A program made the position numbers and the translations under genes. Below, piece after piece: positions 26,201-32,595 of a DNA stretch of 64,000 nucleotides (position 1 is its first letter; each line of letters begins with the position of its first letter). Source of the stretch: CAZGCA01 sp964524145 (GTDB taxonomy: Bacteria > Hydrogenedentota > CAZGCA01); NCBI GenBank assembly GCA_964524145.1, contig CAZGCA010000005.1, positions 1 through 64,000 of the forward strand, given 5' to 3'. Below the pieces are notes generated by a model that searched no databases, was not told where the DNA came from, and worked only from the letters and a program-made list of their open reading frames with translations.

Positions 26201-26913
26201 TCCAGCCGCGCTCGCCGCAGGAGTCGGTTCTCTTTGCGCGCAGACATATGCCGGACTGTATCATCGTGGATGGTGAAGTTATCGTCGGTGAGGGCGAGGA
26301 CCTGATACGGGCGCTCAAGGAGGAGTCGGCAAGCAGCGAGATACCTATTGTGTTGATCTCCGATGACGGGTTGTCTGCCTCGATGCGCGACGTTGTTGCG
26401 CTGCGGATCGGGCGAACCCTCAGAAAGAATCTTCTTGCAAATGCGGTGCGTGACGCCATCACCGGTAACGTCAGGCCCCCGGCGGTTCTCGGCCGGAAGG
26501 TCCTGGTCGTTGACGACGACCCGGAGATAGTCGATTTTGTGTGCCGAGTTCTTGAGCCGGAGGGGTATGAGGTTGTCCGCGCTCTTGGGGGCAACGAGGC
26601 GTTGGGGTTTGTCAGGCAGGACGACATAGGCTTGGTCTTGCTGGACATTGCCATGCCGGAGGTGGACGGATGGGAGGTCTGCCGTACCATAAAAGGCGAT
26701 CCCGAGCTTCGAGGCGTCTGCGTGCTGTTCATGACCGCAAAAGCCATCCCCGGCGTTGAATCCGCTTCGGAAGATACACGCGCGGACGGGCTGATTGTTA
26801 AACCGTTTCGCGCCGACGAACTCTTGGGCCGGGTCCGTGAAGTACTACCGGCCGGCGGGGAGCGGACACCTGAAACATCTACCCAGGTCGAGCGTCCTTT
26901 CATTACGGCATAG
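23260..26913 (+). CDS. Large hybrid histidine kinase (HAMP-PAS-GAF-HisKA-HATPase-REC-REC)
   Basis: 1217 residues. Two membrane helices (about 22-45 and 307-327) flank a periplasmic Cache-like sensor domain. Then come HAMP (330-385), PAS (393-510), GAF (523-683) and a coiled coil. HisKA has SHELRTP with H723, and the ATPase has N, G1 and G2 boxes (NLLSNAVKFN, DTGIGIP, GGTGIGLS). Two receiver domains end the chain. The first (about 955-1075) is degenerate: its N-terminal acidic pair is replaced by SSD and the C-terminal Lys region reads RTLRKN. The second (about 1080-1200) is complete, with D1129 in VLLDIAMPE and K in IVKPF. It should phosphorylate its own second receiver and the HTH regulator upstream. 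The ligand is unknown. Confidence 0.93.
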   Translation: MVPKRAKKKSPGSIEKRISKSIIWVGIVPMLLVAVVVGVISVTIMHRSALSELEGKASMLAEALEMAIGVRIQVSETIAKAPEAIEALAIRSDAEEAEYTGDREQLQGYLDLLVADREHLGISLADTRGEIIVSAGSPINQDMPGQVLNQRRDQFRRGRGAVADVDFDPLTKKYYCTIMAPVIDPLDGKLLGIVCDDVDVQVLVAFLFLHETRSEDVVSVVFQMGENALAFRPSATDEDVLPSPLAQSLVGRMQSERWGSVVMSAEPKSGRLYMGYSRINVPVAASTLSVGIPGLYLMVERSFQDVFQRLLPILIATVLAGCAMVITFYLKENRRVHADIVTPISLLNEGAQIIGQGDLELKLQIHTGDELEELAGSFNRMALDLKSNIHQLETSEEKYRTLVTSMMEGIYQTDASGKVTFRNDTAAQIFGYERFEDGLGVDVRSLFLEEIDAAQFDSELRSKGYVERFRCWVRRTDGQAICIELSTNVLRAENGEPTATEGIFGDVTKRIRLEHEAKEKANRIAVINEITNAINSSIDIDRVYETIATEVRKLVVFDCASVTVRGEDGRFERSLLWPRRNGGHNGTPSQKIRGESGLLWVLEHGKPLIIEDVREDDAFSGPIDMWDGEMLSCVFVPLSSREHTIGSFEMGSKTPQAFSRHDVEILEQIASQVGVAVENARLFQNLEQSFEEVKRARTKLAQVNEELKTLDQMKTNLLSNVSHELRTPLVSVMGYTDMILNEKVGAINNTQREYMSISLRNIDRLVTLIDNLLDFSRLYRGTETVLFERFDLLEATRASVQLIRPAADKRSITVELKSSEDDVEVEGDKAKIGQVFDNLLSNAVKFNHNGGTITVQVRKDGAGNAEVAVSDTGIGIPDEALGKVFNRFYQYDSSSTRKYGGTGIGLSIVQDIVRLHGGRIFVTSKEGEGTTFTFSIPLARSATEQQPGVKQVDWLVQLISSDTSLSTAVKSYLADAGFNVVQPRSPQESVLFARRHMPDCIIVDGEVIVGEGEDLIRALKEESASSEIPIVLISDDGLSASMRDVVALRIGRTLRKNLLANAVRDAITGNVRPPAVLGRKVLVVDDDPEIVDFVCRVLEPEGYEVVRALGGNEALGFVRQDDIGLVLLDIAMPEVDGWEVCRTIKGDPELRGVCVLFMTAKAIPGVESASEDTRADGLIVKPFRADELLGRVREVLPAGGERTPETSTQVERPFITA

Positions 26914-26961
26914 CCACGTACGACTCGCCTATACTACCCGACTGCACGCTTTCCTGCGGGT

Positions 26962-28017
26962 CTATCTGCGCCAACGATCCTGAGGTGCCGGGAGCCTGGG
27001 GAACGTGCCGTGTGGTTCGGCCTGATACCAGTACGCCACCGAGGCGATATCATCCGCCAAGGGTTGGAACTTTTTGTTGGGCCACCATCCGAGCGCTTGA
27101 ATGGTGACACGCAGGCTCTTCTCGAAACGTACCGGGTCCACCACATGCCAGCGATACATCGCGTGTTTGGGCACTTCGCCAGGCTCTTTCCGCCAGAGCG
27201 GGTACCCGAGAAAGGCCGTCGAGTAGGTGTCGCCGAAACACCAGGCGCCCCCGAAGTAGTCTTCCGTTCCCGTCCCGCAGATGGTGGGATACTCCGTGTC
27301 ACCCTCAATGAAGAACTTTATCTCGCCCTCGCCCCACCAGCCGTCCGAGAGCTGTGTCCAGGCAAGGAACGTCCCGACATAGTGACCCTGCCCCGCGATC
27401 GAGTCCACGATGACGTGGTCGGGGTTGCTTCGGTCCGTTACCGACCGCCGCCACTGGGCGTGGAAATACGCTGCGGTGTCGGGCACGTCGCATAACGCGT
27501 AGGAGATCTGGTAAAAGAAGCCGCCTATCTCCTCCCACCGCTGGTTCTCGATCTCGATCTTGCAGCTCTTGCGAAACGGCATTGGCCAGTAACTGTTGAA
27601 CCCGCCCGAGGGGTTGACTGCGACCGGCAACGAATTGACGTTGTAACGCAGGCCGTGACCGTTCGTGAAGAAATCGCCCAGCGGTACCTCGACGGACGGC
27701 GTATCCTCCCCGTCCCAGAAGAACCGCAGAATGCAGTCGCGGTATGCCTTCGGGTTGACGGTCATCCAGATGTGTGTGATCGTGCCCGGGCCGTCGATTT
27801 CGGCAAGCGTGGTTGTCGAGTTCTCGGGCAACCCGATACACGGCCGTACCTTCCAGCCCTTGCCGAGGTCCGAAGAGGCGGTATCGGCACCGGCATCCTC
27901 TTTCGCGCCGCCGCCGACGCTGCCGTCCGGGTTCTCTGCAGAGATCGATCGGCTTCGAGCATTCGACAGCAGCGGCAACCCACCAAGTCCAAAGTTGAGA
28001 TCGGCGAGATTGTTCAT
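26962..28017 (-). CDS. DUF2961 protein (GH172-like)
   Basis: A 351-residue protein of the DUF2961 family, now glycoside hydrolase family 172, whose characterised members act on fructofuranosides and arabinofuranosides. Family signatures are GPGTITHIWMTV near residue 77, LRFFWDGEDTPSVEVPLGDFF near 97, and TGTEDYFGGAWCFG near 250, which holds the acidic active-site residues. There is no signal peptide, so it appears cytoplasmic or is exported another way. The next gene upstream on the same strand (28057) is a lipoprotein with a metallo-lactamase fold, 39 bases away. The intervening 48 bases to the histidine kinase are empty. Confidence 0.88.
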   Translation of the reverse strand: MNNLADLNFGLGGLPLLSNARSRSISAENPDGSVGGGAKEDAGADTASSDLGKGWKVRPCIGLPENSTTTLAEIDGPGTITHIWMTVNPKAYRDCILRFFWDGEDTPSVEVPLGDFFTNGHGLRYNVNSLPVAVNPSGGFNSYWPMPFRKSCKIEIENQRWEEIGGFFYQISYALCDVPDTAAYFHAQWRRSVTDRSNPDHVIVDSIAGQGHYVGTFLAWTQLSDGWWGEGEIKFFIEGDTEYPTICGTGTEDYFGGAWCFGDTYSTAFLGYPLWRKEPGEVPKHAMYRWHVVDPVRFEKSLRVTIQALGWWPNKKFQPLADDIASVAYWYQAEPHGTFPRLPAPQDRWRR

Positions 28018-28056
28018 TTTCTGTCCCTTCTTTTTGCTGCACCTATAGCGTTGTGT

Positions 28057-28962
28057 TTAGTCGCGCCGCAGAAGCGCGCCCTGGCCGTTTTTCAGCCGGA
28101 TCGACTCGGTCCCGGACATCTTCTGCACGGCATCCAGAAACGGTTGAGGGTCGACCGTGTTTTCGTGAACGCATTCAATGTGCATTGGGACTACGATACG
28201 CGGTTCGGCGATTCGTGTCAGTTCGATAGCGGTCTCGAGCCCGGGGTTGTTGTACCCTTTGTTGACGGGGACCAGCATTACGTCGGGCCGCAGCCCCCGG
28301 ATGGGTTCGAGCTTCTCGCGATACCTCTCGATGAACCTGCTCGTATCGCCCGTATGATAGAGCGTTATCGAGCCGACGGTGATAATGTATCCCAGGTGAG
28401 TGGTGAACCGTGTGTCGGTGCAGTCAGCGTAAACGGTACGCACATCGATCTCAGCCCACTGCTTCGAATCGCCGATCAGCATCTCGACTATACGCTCCTC
28501 CGCTATACCCAGCCGTTTCATGTGCGATGCAGACTCCGGCGGTCCGACAAACACCGTCTCCGGGCTGTGTTCCGCGAGCGGCACTAACGTGTCGGGGTCG
28601 GTATGGTCTATATGGTCGTGCGTGCAGAACACCAGGTCCGGCGTCACGACCGCGGGGTCCAGGATGGGCTGCTCGTAGAAGTACGTTGCACGCCTCATCG
28701 AGAACGACAGATGCGGGTCTATCAGCACGAGCGAGCCCGAATGCGTCTTGATGGCAAACCCAGCCTGCCCCGTCCAGAATACGGCAAGCCCCTCCTCGGG
28801 GACTTCGAGCCCGTCAAGAATCGGCTGCAACACGTCACAGTTCTCGTTCAACAACATGGCATGCACCTCGATCTCTGCTTCGTCCGTCATTTCAACTACT
28901 GACGCACACCCACTGGCGGCAAGACCTATTGCCACCATAGAATATACCAACAACCGCCGCAT
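28057..28962 (-). CDS. MBL-fold metallohydrolase lipoprotein (UlaG-like)
   Basis: A 301-residue protein with lipobox ASGC near residue 19. The metallo-beta-lactamase fold starts at WTGQAGFAIKTHSGSLVLIDP, with the metal motif THDHIDHTDPDT near residue 115, YHTGDTSRF near 200 and a final His in VVPMHIEC near 260. The GQAGF opening and HxHxDH motif match the UlaG/YtnP-like subgroup of lactonases and phosphodiesterases. As a lipoprotein it works outside the cytoplasm. It is likely co-transcribed with the GH172-like gene downstream. Confidence 0.88.
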   Translation of the reverse strand: MRRLLVYSMVAIGLAASGCASVVEMTDEAEIEVHAMLLNENCDVLQPILDGLEVPEEGLAVFWTGQAGFAIKTHSGSLVLIDPHLSFSMRRATYFYEQPILDPAVVTPDLVFCTHDHIDHTDPDTLVPLAEHSPETVFVGPPESASHMKRLGIAEERIVEMLIGDSKQWAEIDVRTVYADCTDTRFTTHLGYIITVGSITLYHTGDTSRFIERYREKLEPIRGLRPDVMLVPVNKGYNNPGLETAIELTRIAEPRIVVPMHIECVHENTVDPQPFLDAVQKMSGTESIRLKNGQGALLRRD

Positions 28963-29107
28963 TCCGTTTCTCCCGTTTCGTCCGTATCGTGGACCCTAAC
29001 AAACACCGAAATACTACCACGCCAATCCTGCACGTGTACAGTCCGTCATGGAGACTGTCGGCTGTTCGTCGTTCGCTGCGACGGTAACGATGCTCACCTT
29101 CCGCCGC

Positions 29108-29136
29108 GTGACATCAGGAGTCTAGTGTGTCATAAT
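29108..29136 (+). promoter_or_regulatory. Candidate promoter of the ATP-grasp gene
   Basis: GTGACA (29108-29113) and CATAAT (29131-29136) with a 17-base spacer, 72 bases ahead of the GTG start at 29208. The 245-base divergent gap from 28963 shows nothing else. Confidence 0.5.
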
Positions 29137-29207
29137 CGGTAGAGGTGGCGGAGGCGATCTGTCTTCCGTAGAAGGTGAATTTTCGGCTACTTGCGAGGAG
29201 AACCAAC

Positions 29208-30584
29208 GTGACTGAATCCGCAGAGAGAAAGGGCAAAGCAGGCCGGGTTGTCATCACCTTTTCGCGCGGCTGGCAGACGCTGGTGGCGACACGCAGCCTC
29301 GGCCGGCGCGGTGTCGAGGTGGTCACGGGCGACGAGTACGCGATGACGGCCGCATCGTTCTCACGGCACAGCATCGCCGAGTTCCGGTATCCCAATCCCA
29401 CCAACGAACCGGAACGGTTTCTCGACGTTCTCGAACAGACGGTGATCGAGCACAAACCCGAAGACGAGGATGTCCCCTACGTTCTCATGCCCATTCACAA
29501 GGAGACGTACCTCATAGCGCGTCACAGGGAACGGTTCGAACCGCACATCCGCGTCCCCCTGCCGGATATCGAAGCTATCGAGAAGGTGCATAACAAGGGA
29601 ACGCTCGCAAGCTACGCAATCGAACGCGGTCTGCCGATCCCGAAGACGTGGGTTCCGAAGAGCGTGGATCAGTTTGAGGCGCAGGTGCCCGAGATCGAGC
29701 TGCCGGCTTTCGTGAAGCTGCGCGAGTCGGCCGCGGGCGTGGGCATCCAGAAGGTCAACACCCGGGATGAACTCGAGTCGACGTTCAGAGAGTTTGTCAG
29801 CCATTTCAGGCTCGAAGAGCCGGACTATCCCATCATTCAACAGGGCGTGCCGGGGGACGATTACTGCGTCACGACACTGTTTGACCGCGGGAAGCTGGCG
29901 GCGTGCATGACCTACCACAACCTGCGCGCGTTTCCGGCCGAGAAGGGTGCGGGCGTGATGCGCGAGACGGTGAAGGCACCGCAGATGGAACAGATCGCTG
30001 CCGACGTTTTGGGCCCGCTGGGCTGGCACGGCGTGGCCGAGCTTGATTTCCGTTGGGACGGCACGCCCGAGGGCCAACCCTGCCTGATCGAAGTCAACCC
30101 GCGTTTCTGGGGCGGTCTGATCCAGGCGGTCGAATCGGGCTGGGACTACCCATGGCTTCTTTTCCGGCTCGCTGCCGACGGTCATATCGATCCCGTGGAA
30201 GAGGGACGGTTCGATGTGCGGACCGAAACTCCCATCCTCGCGTTCCTCGCCACGATCGAGGATATGGCCGACGACGACCGCGCCATGGACGCGCTCACCG
30301 ACGTGTGGAACCGGGCGAAGGACGAGTTCCGCGGAGGCTCCAAGCGCTCAGGGTTGCGAAAGCTCCTTGAAGGCGCGAAAGAGGTTCTCGACGTGAAAGC
30401 GCGAGTCTCCGAGGCCAAACGGCTCCTCGAACAACACAAAGACAACGTCTACGACATTCTCTCGAGTGACGATCCGCTGCCCGCTCTTGGAGCGCTCTAC
30501 CCGCTCGCCGTGTTTCTCCGCCACGGGAAAGTAAACATGGAACTCCTGACCGGAGAAGGCGGCCCCACCGGCGACGATGAGTGA
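29208..30584 (+). CDS. ATP-grasp domain carboxylate-amine/thiol ligase
   Basis: 458 residues from the GTG at 29208, set by a GAGGAG binding site seven bases upstream; the frame stays open to 29175. An N-terminal pre-ATP-grasp Rossmann unit (VVITFSRGWQTLVATRSLGR) is followed by the ATP-grasp fold: HNKGTLASYAIERGLPIPKT near residue 130, AFVKLRESAAGVGIQKV near 165, and LIEVNPRFWGGLIQAVESG near 285, holding the metal-binding Glu/Asn. Such enzymes ligate a carboxylate to an amine or similar nucleophile through an acyl-phosphate. The last 100 residues are helical. It overlaps the next gene, a class I amidotransferase-like hydrolase, by eight bases, so the two should work on the same compound. Confidence 0.85.
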   Translation: MTESAERKGKAGRVVITFSRGWQTLVATRSLGRRGVEVVTGDEYAMTAASFSRHSIAEFRYPNPTNEPERFLDVLEQTVIEHKPEDEDVPYVLMPIHKETYLIARHRERFEPHIRVPLPDIEAIEKVHNKGTLASYAIERGLPIPKTWVPKSVDQFEAQVPEIELPAFVKLRESAAGVGIQKVNTRDELESTFREFVSHFRLEEPDYPIIQQGVPGDDYCVTTLFDRGKLAACMTYHNLRAFPAEKGAGVMRETVKAPQMEQIAADVLGPLGWHGVAELDFRWDGTPEGQPCLIEVNPRFWGGLIQAVESGWDYPWLLFRLAADGHIDPVEEGRFDVRTETPILAFLATIEDMADDDRAMDALTDVWNRAKDEFRGGSKRSGLRKLLEGAKEVLDVKARVSEAKRLLEQHKDNVYDILSSDDPLPALGALYPLAVFLRHGKVNMELLTGEGGPTGDDE

Positions 30585-31461
30585 GAAGGAAGCAAAGAGG
30601 CCCGCGCGCCGCTGGCTCGTCCGTGTCGGCGTGGTGTGCGTCGTCCTGGTAGTCTTCTACGTGCTTGTGCGGTTTGCATTCCAGTTCTGGAACCTGAGCC
30701 TTCCCGCCGACGCTCCGCGAATCGCCTTCTCTCTGGACGACACGTGGATAGGCCAAATCGGCGTGACCGACACGACCTACCAGCAGGCGATGACCCGCGC
30801 CGGAGGACGCCTCATCACGGTACGGCCCGATGCGGCGGGTTCGCCGAAGGTCGAGCCGGAACTTATCGAGACGCTGCTGGACGAGAAGAAGATTGACGGG
30901 TTGTTGCTTACCGGCGGCGGGGACGTCGACCCCGATATTTATGGTGGCGATACGGACAAAACCATGTTGCTCCACCGGTTGCGGGACGACTTCGAGATTG
31001 CGCTTATCCGGGCGGCCAGGGCGCGCAATCTACCCATCCTGGGCGTCTGCCGGGGCTGCCAGATACTCAACGTTGCGTTCGGCGGAACCCTGCGCAACCT
31101 GCGCTTGGAAGAGGAGCTCAAGGAATCCCACTTCACCTTCAAAGGCCACCCGGTCGAGTTGGTCCCGGACAGTACTCTAGCAAAACTGCTGGGCGTCACT
31201 CGGTTGGACAACGCCTACAGCTTGCACGGTCAGGCGGCGGACAAGCCCGGCACGGGCGTGACGGTCGTCGCCACGGGTCCCGGCGACGTTGTTGAGGCTA
31301 TCGAAGTCGATGCCGAGAACGAGGAAAGCTGGATCATGGCGGTTCAATGGCATCCCGAAATGGCCGTGACCGACGCGGCCCAGAACAAGGTGTTCAACGC
31401 GTTCGTCGAACGCGCCCGCAAAGCACGCCAGCAACGACTCTCCGTCACCACCCGACAGTGA
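30577..31461 (+). CDS. Membrane-anchored peptidase C26 (gamma-glutamyl hydrolase-like)
   Basis: A 294-residue protein with an N-terminal membrane anchor (WLVRVGVVCVVLVVFYVLVRF) and a class I glutamine-amidotransferase fold. LLTGGGDVDPDIYGG near residue 110 and the nucleophile Cys in LGVCRGCQILNVAFGG near 155 match PuuD-type gamma-glutamyl-GABA hydrolases; the catalytic His is in QWHPEM near 265. Its start overlaps the ATP-grasp ligase stop, suggesting that one enzyme forms and the other hydrolyses an amide such as a gamma-glutamyl bond. The membrane anchor is unusual for the PuuD family. The last codons (LSVTTRQ) are one copy of a direct repeat flanking the MNT/HEPN pair. Confidence 0.88.
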   Translation: MSEKEAKRPARRWLVRVGVVCVVLVVFYVLVRFAFQFWNLSLPADAPRIAFSLDDTWIGQIGVTDTTYQQAMTRAGGRLITVRPDAAGSPKVEPELIETLLDEKKIDGLLLTGGGDVDPDIYGGDTDKTMLLHRLRDDFEIALIRAARARNLPILGVCRGCQILNVAFGGTLRNLRLEEELKESHFTFKGHPVELVPDSTLAKLLGVTRLDNAYSLHGQAADKPGTGVTVVATGPGDVVEAIEVDAENEESWIMAVQWHPEMAVTDAAQNKVFNAFVERARKARQQRLSVTTRQ

Positions 31462-31470
31462 TCGACCGGT
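31430..31470 (+). repeat. Direct repeat copy A at the end of the C26 gene
   Basis: 41 bases covering the last codons, the stop and nine bases beyond. About 36 positions match 32515-32556 across one indel. Confidence 0.8.
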
Positions 31471-31758
31471 TCGTTCCATTTGCGATGCACGACGATGTGG
31501 ATTTATCAAAGACGTCTGGTGCATAATAGTGCGGTGGCGTTCGCTTATCTCATGGGTTGGGCGACGGGTGCCAGCAGCATGGCAGGGATTCGAGATGCGT
31601 ATTGACGAAATGAATATGCAGAACCGACGAAGCTACAAACCTCGCTCACGACCCGATGGCAAAGAGTGCCCGTGTCTCGATATAGTCTGCTTCCGTGCAC
31701 GACGAGCGGGTCTGGTTAAAGATGCTGCAACGGGATACAGTAGCGAGGGAATGGGCTC
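31462..31758 (+). other. Gap before the MNT/HEPN pair
   Basis: 297 bases with no credible gene. A CATAAT preceded by TGG at 31522-31527 may be a -10 element, but no good -35 accompanies it. The first nine bases belong to the direct repeat. Confidence 0.35.
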
Positions 31759-32079
31759 ATGAACGCAAGAACCCAGTCTATTCTGGCTGAACTGCGCCAG
31801 CGTTTCGAGGCGGTTTATGCCCAGCGGTTGGTCCACATGATGCTCTTCGGTTCCCAAGCCCGCGGAGAGGCTGAGGAGGGATCGGACATTGATGTGCTGG
31901 TGGTGCTGAAAGGCCCGGTAGACCCTGGCGAGGAGATAGCTCGCACGGGTGAGATTGTTGCGGACCTGTGTCTGGCTCACACGGTGGTCATCGCGTGCGT
32001 TTTCATGGACGAACAGAGCTTCTTGCGCCGACAGGGGCCGCTCTTGAGGAACGTCCGCCGTGAGGGTGTTGCCGTATGA
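31759..32079 (+). CDS. MNT-type nucleotidyltransferase (antitoxin-like)
   Basis: A 106-residue minimal nucleotidyltransferase. FGSQARGEAEEGSDIDVLVVL (residues about 29-50) contains the GSxARG and DxD metal-binding motif, followed by a short helical end. These proteins pair with HEPN-domain RNases; MntA-type members inactivate the toxin by AMP transfer. A GAGGGA binding site supports the ATG. Its stop overlaps the start of the HEPN gene by four bases (ATGA), the typical order and spacing of MNT-HEPN modules. Confidence 0.88.
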   Translation: MNARTQSILAELRQRFEAVYAQRLVHMMLFGSQARGEAEEGSDIDVLVVLKGPVDPGEEIARTGEIVADLCLAHTVVIACVFMDEQSFLRRQGPLLRNVRREGVAV

Positions 32080-32477
32080 CTGAAGACCAGCACGATCTTC
32101 TCGTAAAGGCACGGGACAGTATAAAGGCTGCCCGAGTGTTGCTTTCCGAGGGTTTCCCCGGATTCGCCGTGTCCCGAGCCTACTATGCAATGTTCTACAT
32201 TGCACAAACCTTCCTCGAAGGCGAAGGGCTCTCGTTCTCAAAGCATTCGGCAGTTATAGCTGCGTTCGGCGAGCACTTTGCTCGGACTGGTCGCGTGCCC
32301 GCCCAGTTTCATCGCTTCCTGCTCGAAGCTATGGAGTTGCGACATGAGAGCGACTATGCACCACGGCGGACCATTAGCGATTCGCAGGCAATCGAGCAGA
32401 TCGACCGCGCAGAAAGCTTCCTCGAACTTGGCAATAGCCTGATCGGTCCTGCATCCGACAGTCTGACCGACCATTAA
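32076..32477 (+). CDS. HEPN-domain protein, UPF0332-like (toxin-like)
   Basis: A 133-residue all-helical protein. The early KARDSIKAARVLLSEGFPGF segment and AVSRAYYAMFYIAQTFLEGE near residue 35 are the UPF0332 HEPN signature. It lacks the RX4HXY motif of HepT toxins, so RNase activity is not assured. Translational coupling with the MNT protein upstream argues for a toxin-antitoxin or related regulatory pair. The pair lies between two diverged copies of the C26 gene's 3' end, so it looks acquired. Confidence 0.85.
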   Translation: MTEDQHDLLVKARDSIKAARVLLSEGFPGFAVSRAYYAMFYIAQTFLEGEGLSFSKHSAVIAAFGEHFARTGRVPAQFHRFLLEAMELRHESDYAPRRTISDSQAIEQIDRAESFLELGNSLIGPASDSLTDH

Positions 32478-32514
32478 ACCCCGTCAATTCGGAGACGAGT
32501 GTCCCAATCTGGTA

Positions 32515-32556
32515 AGCAGACAACTCTCCATCACAACTCGACACTGATCGACCGGT
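32515..32556 (+). repeat. Direct repeat copy B: fragment of a C26 gene 3' end
   Basis: In the corresponding frame this copy reads LSITTRH followed by a stop, against LSVTTRQ in the intact gene. The substitutions are mostly conservative or silent, so it looks like the tail of a related gene rather than a fresh copy. Confidence 0.8.
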
Positions 32557-32595
32557 CGAGAATGAGATGCTCGCAACCACGAACGCCGTGAGAGG

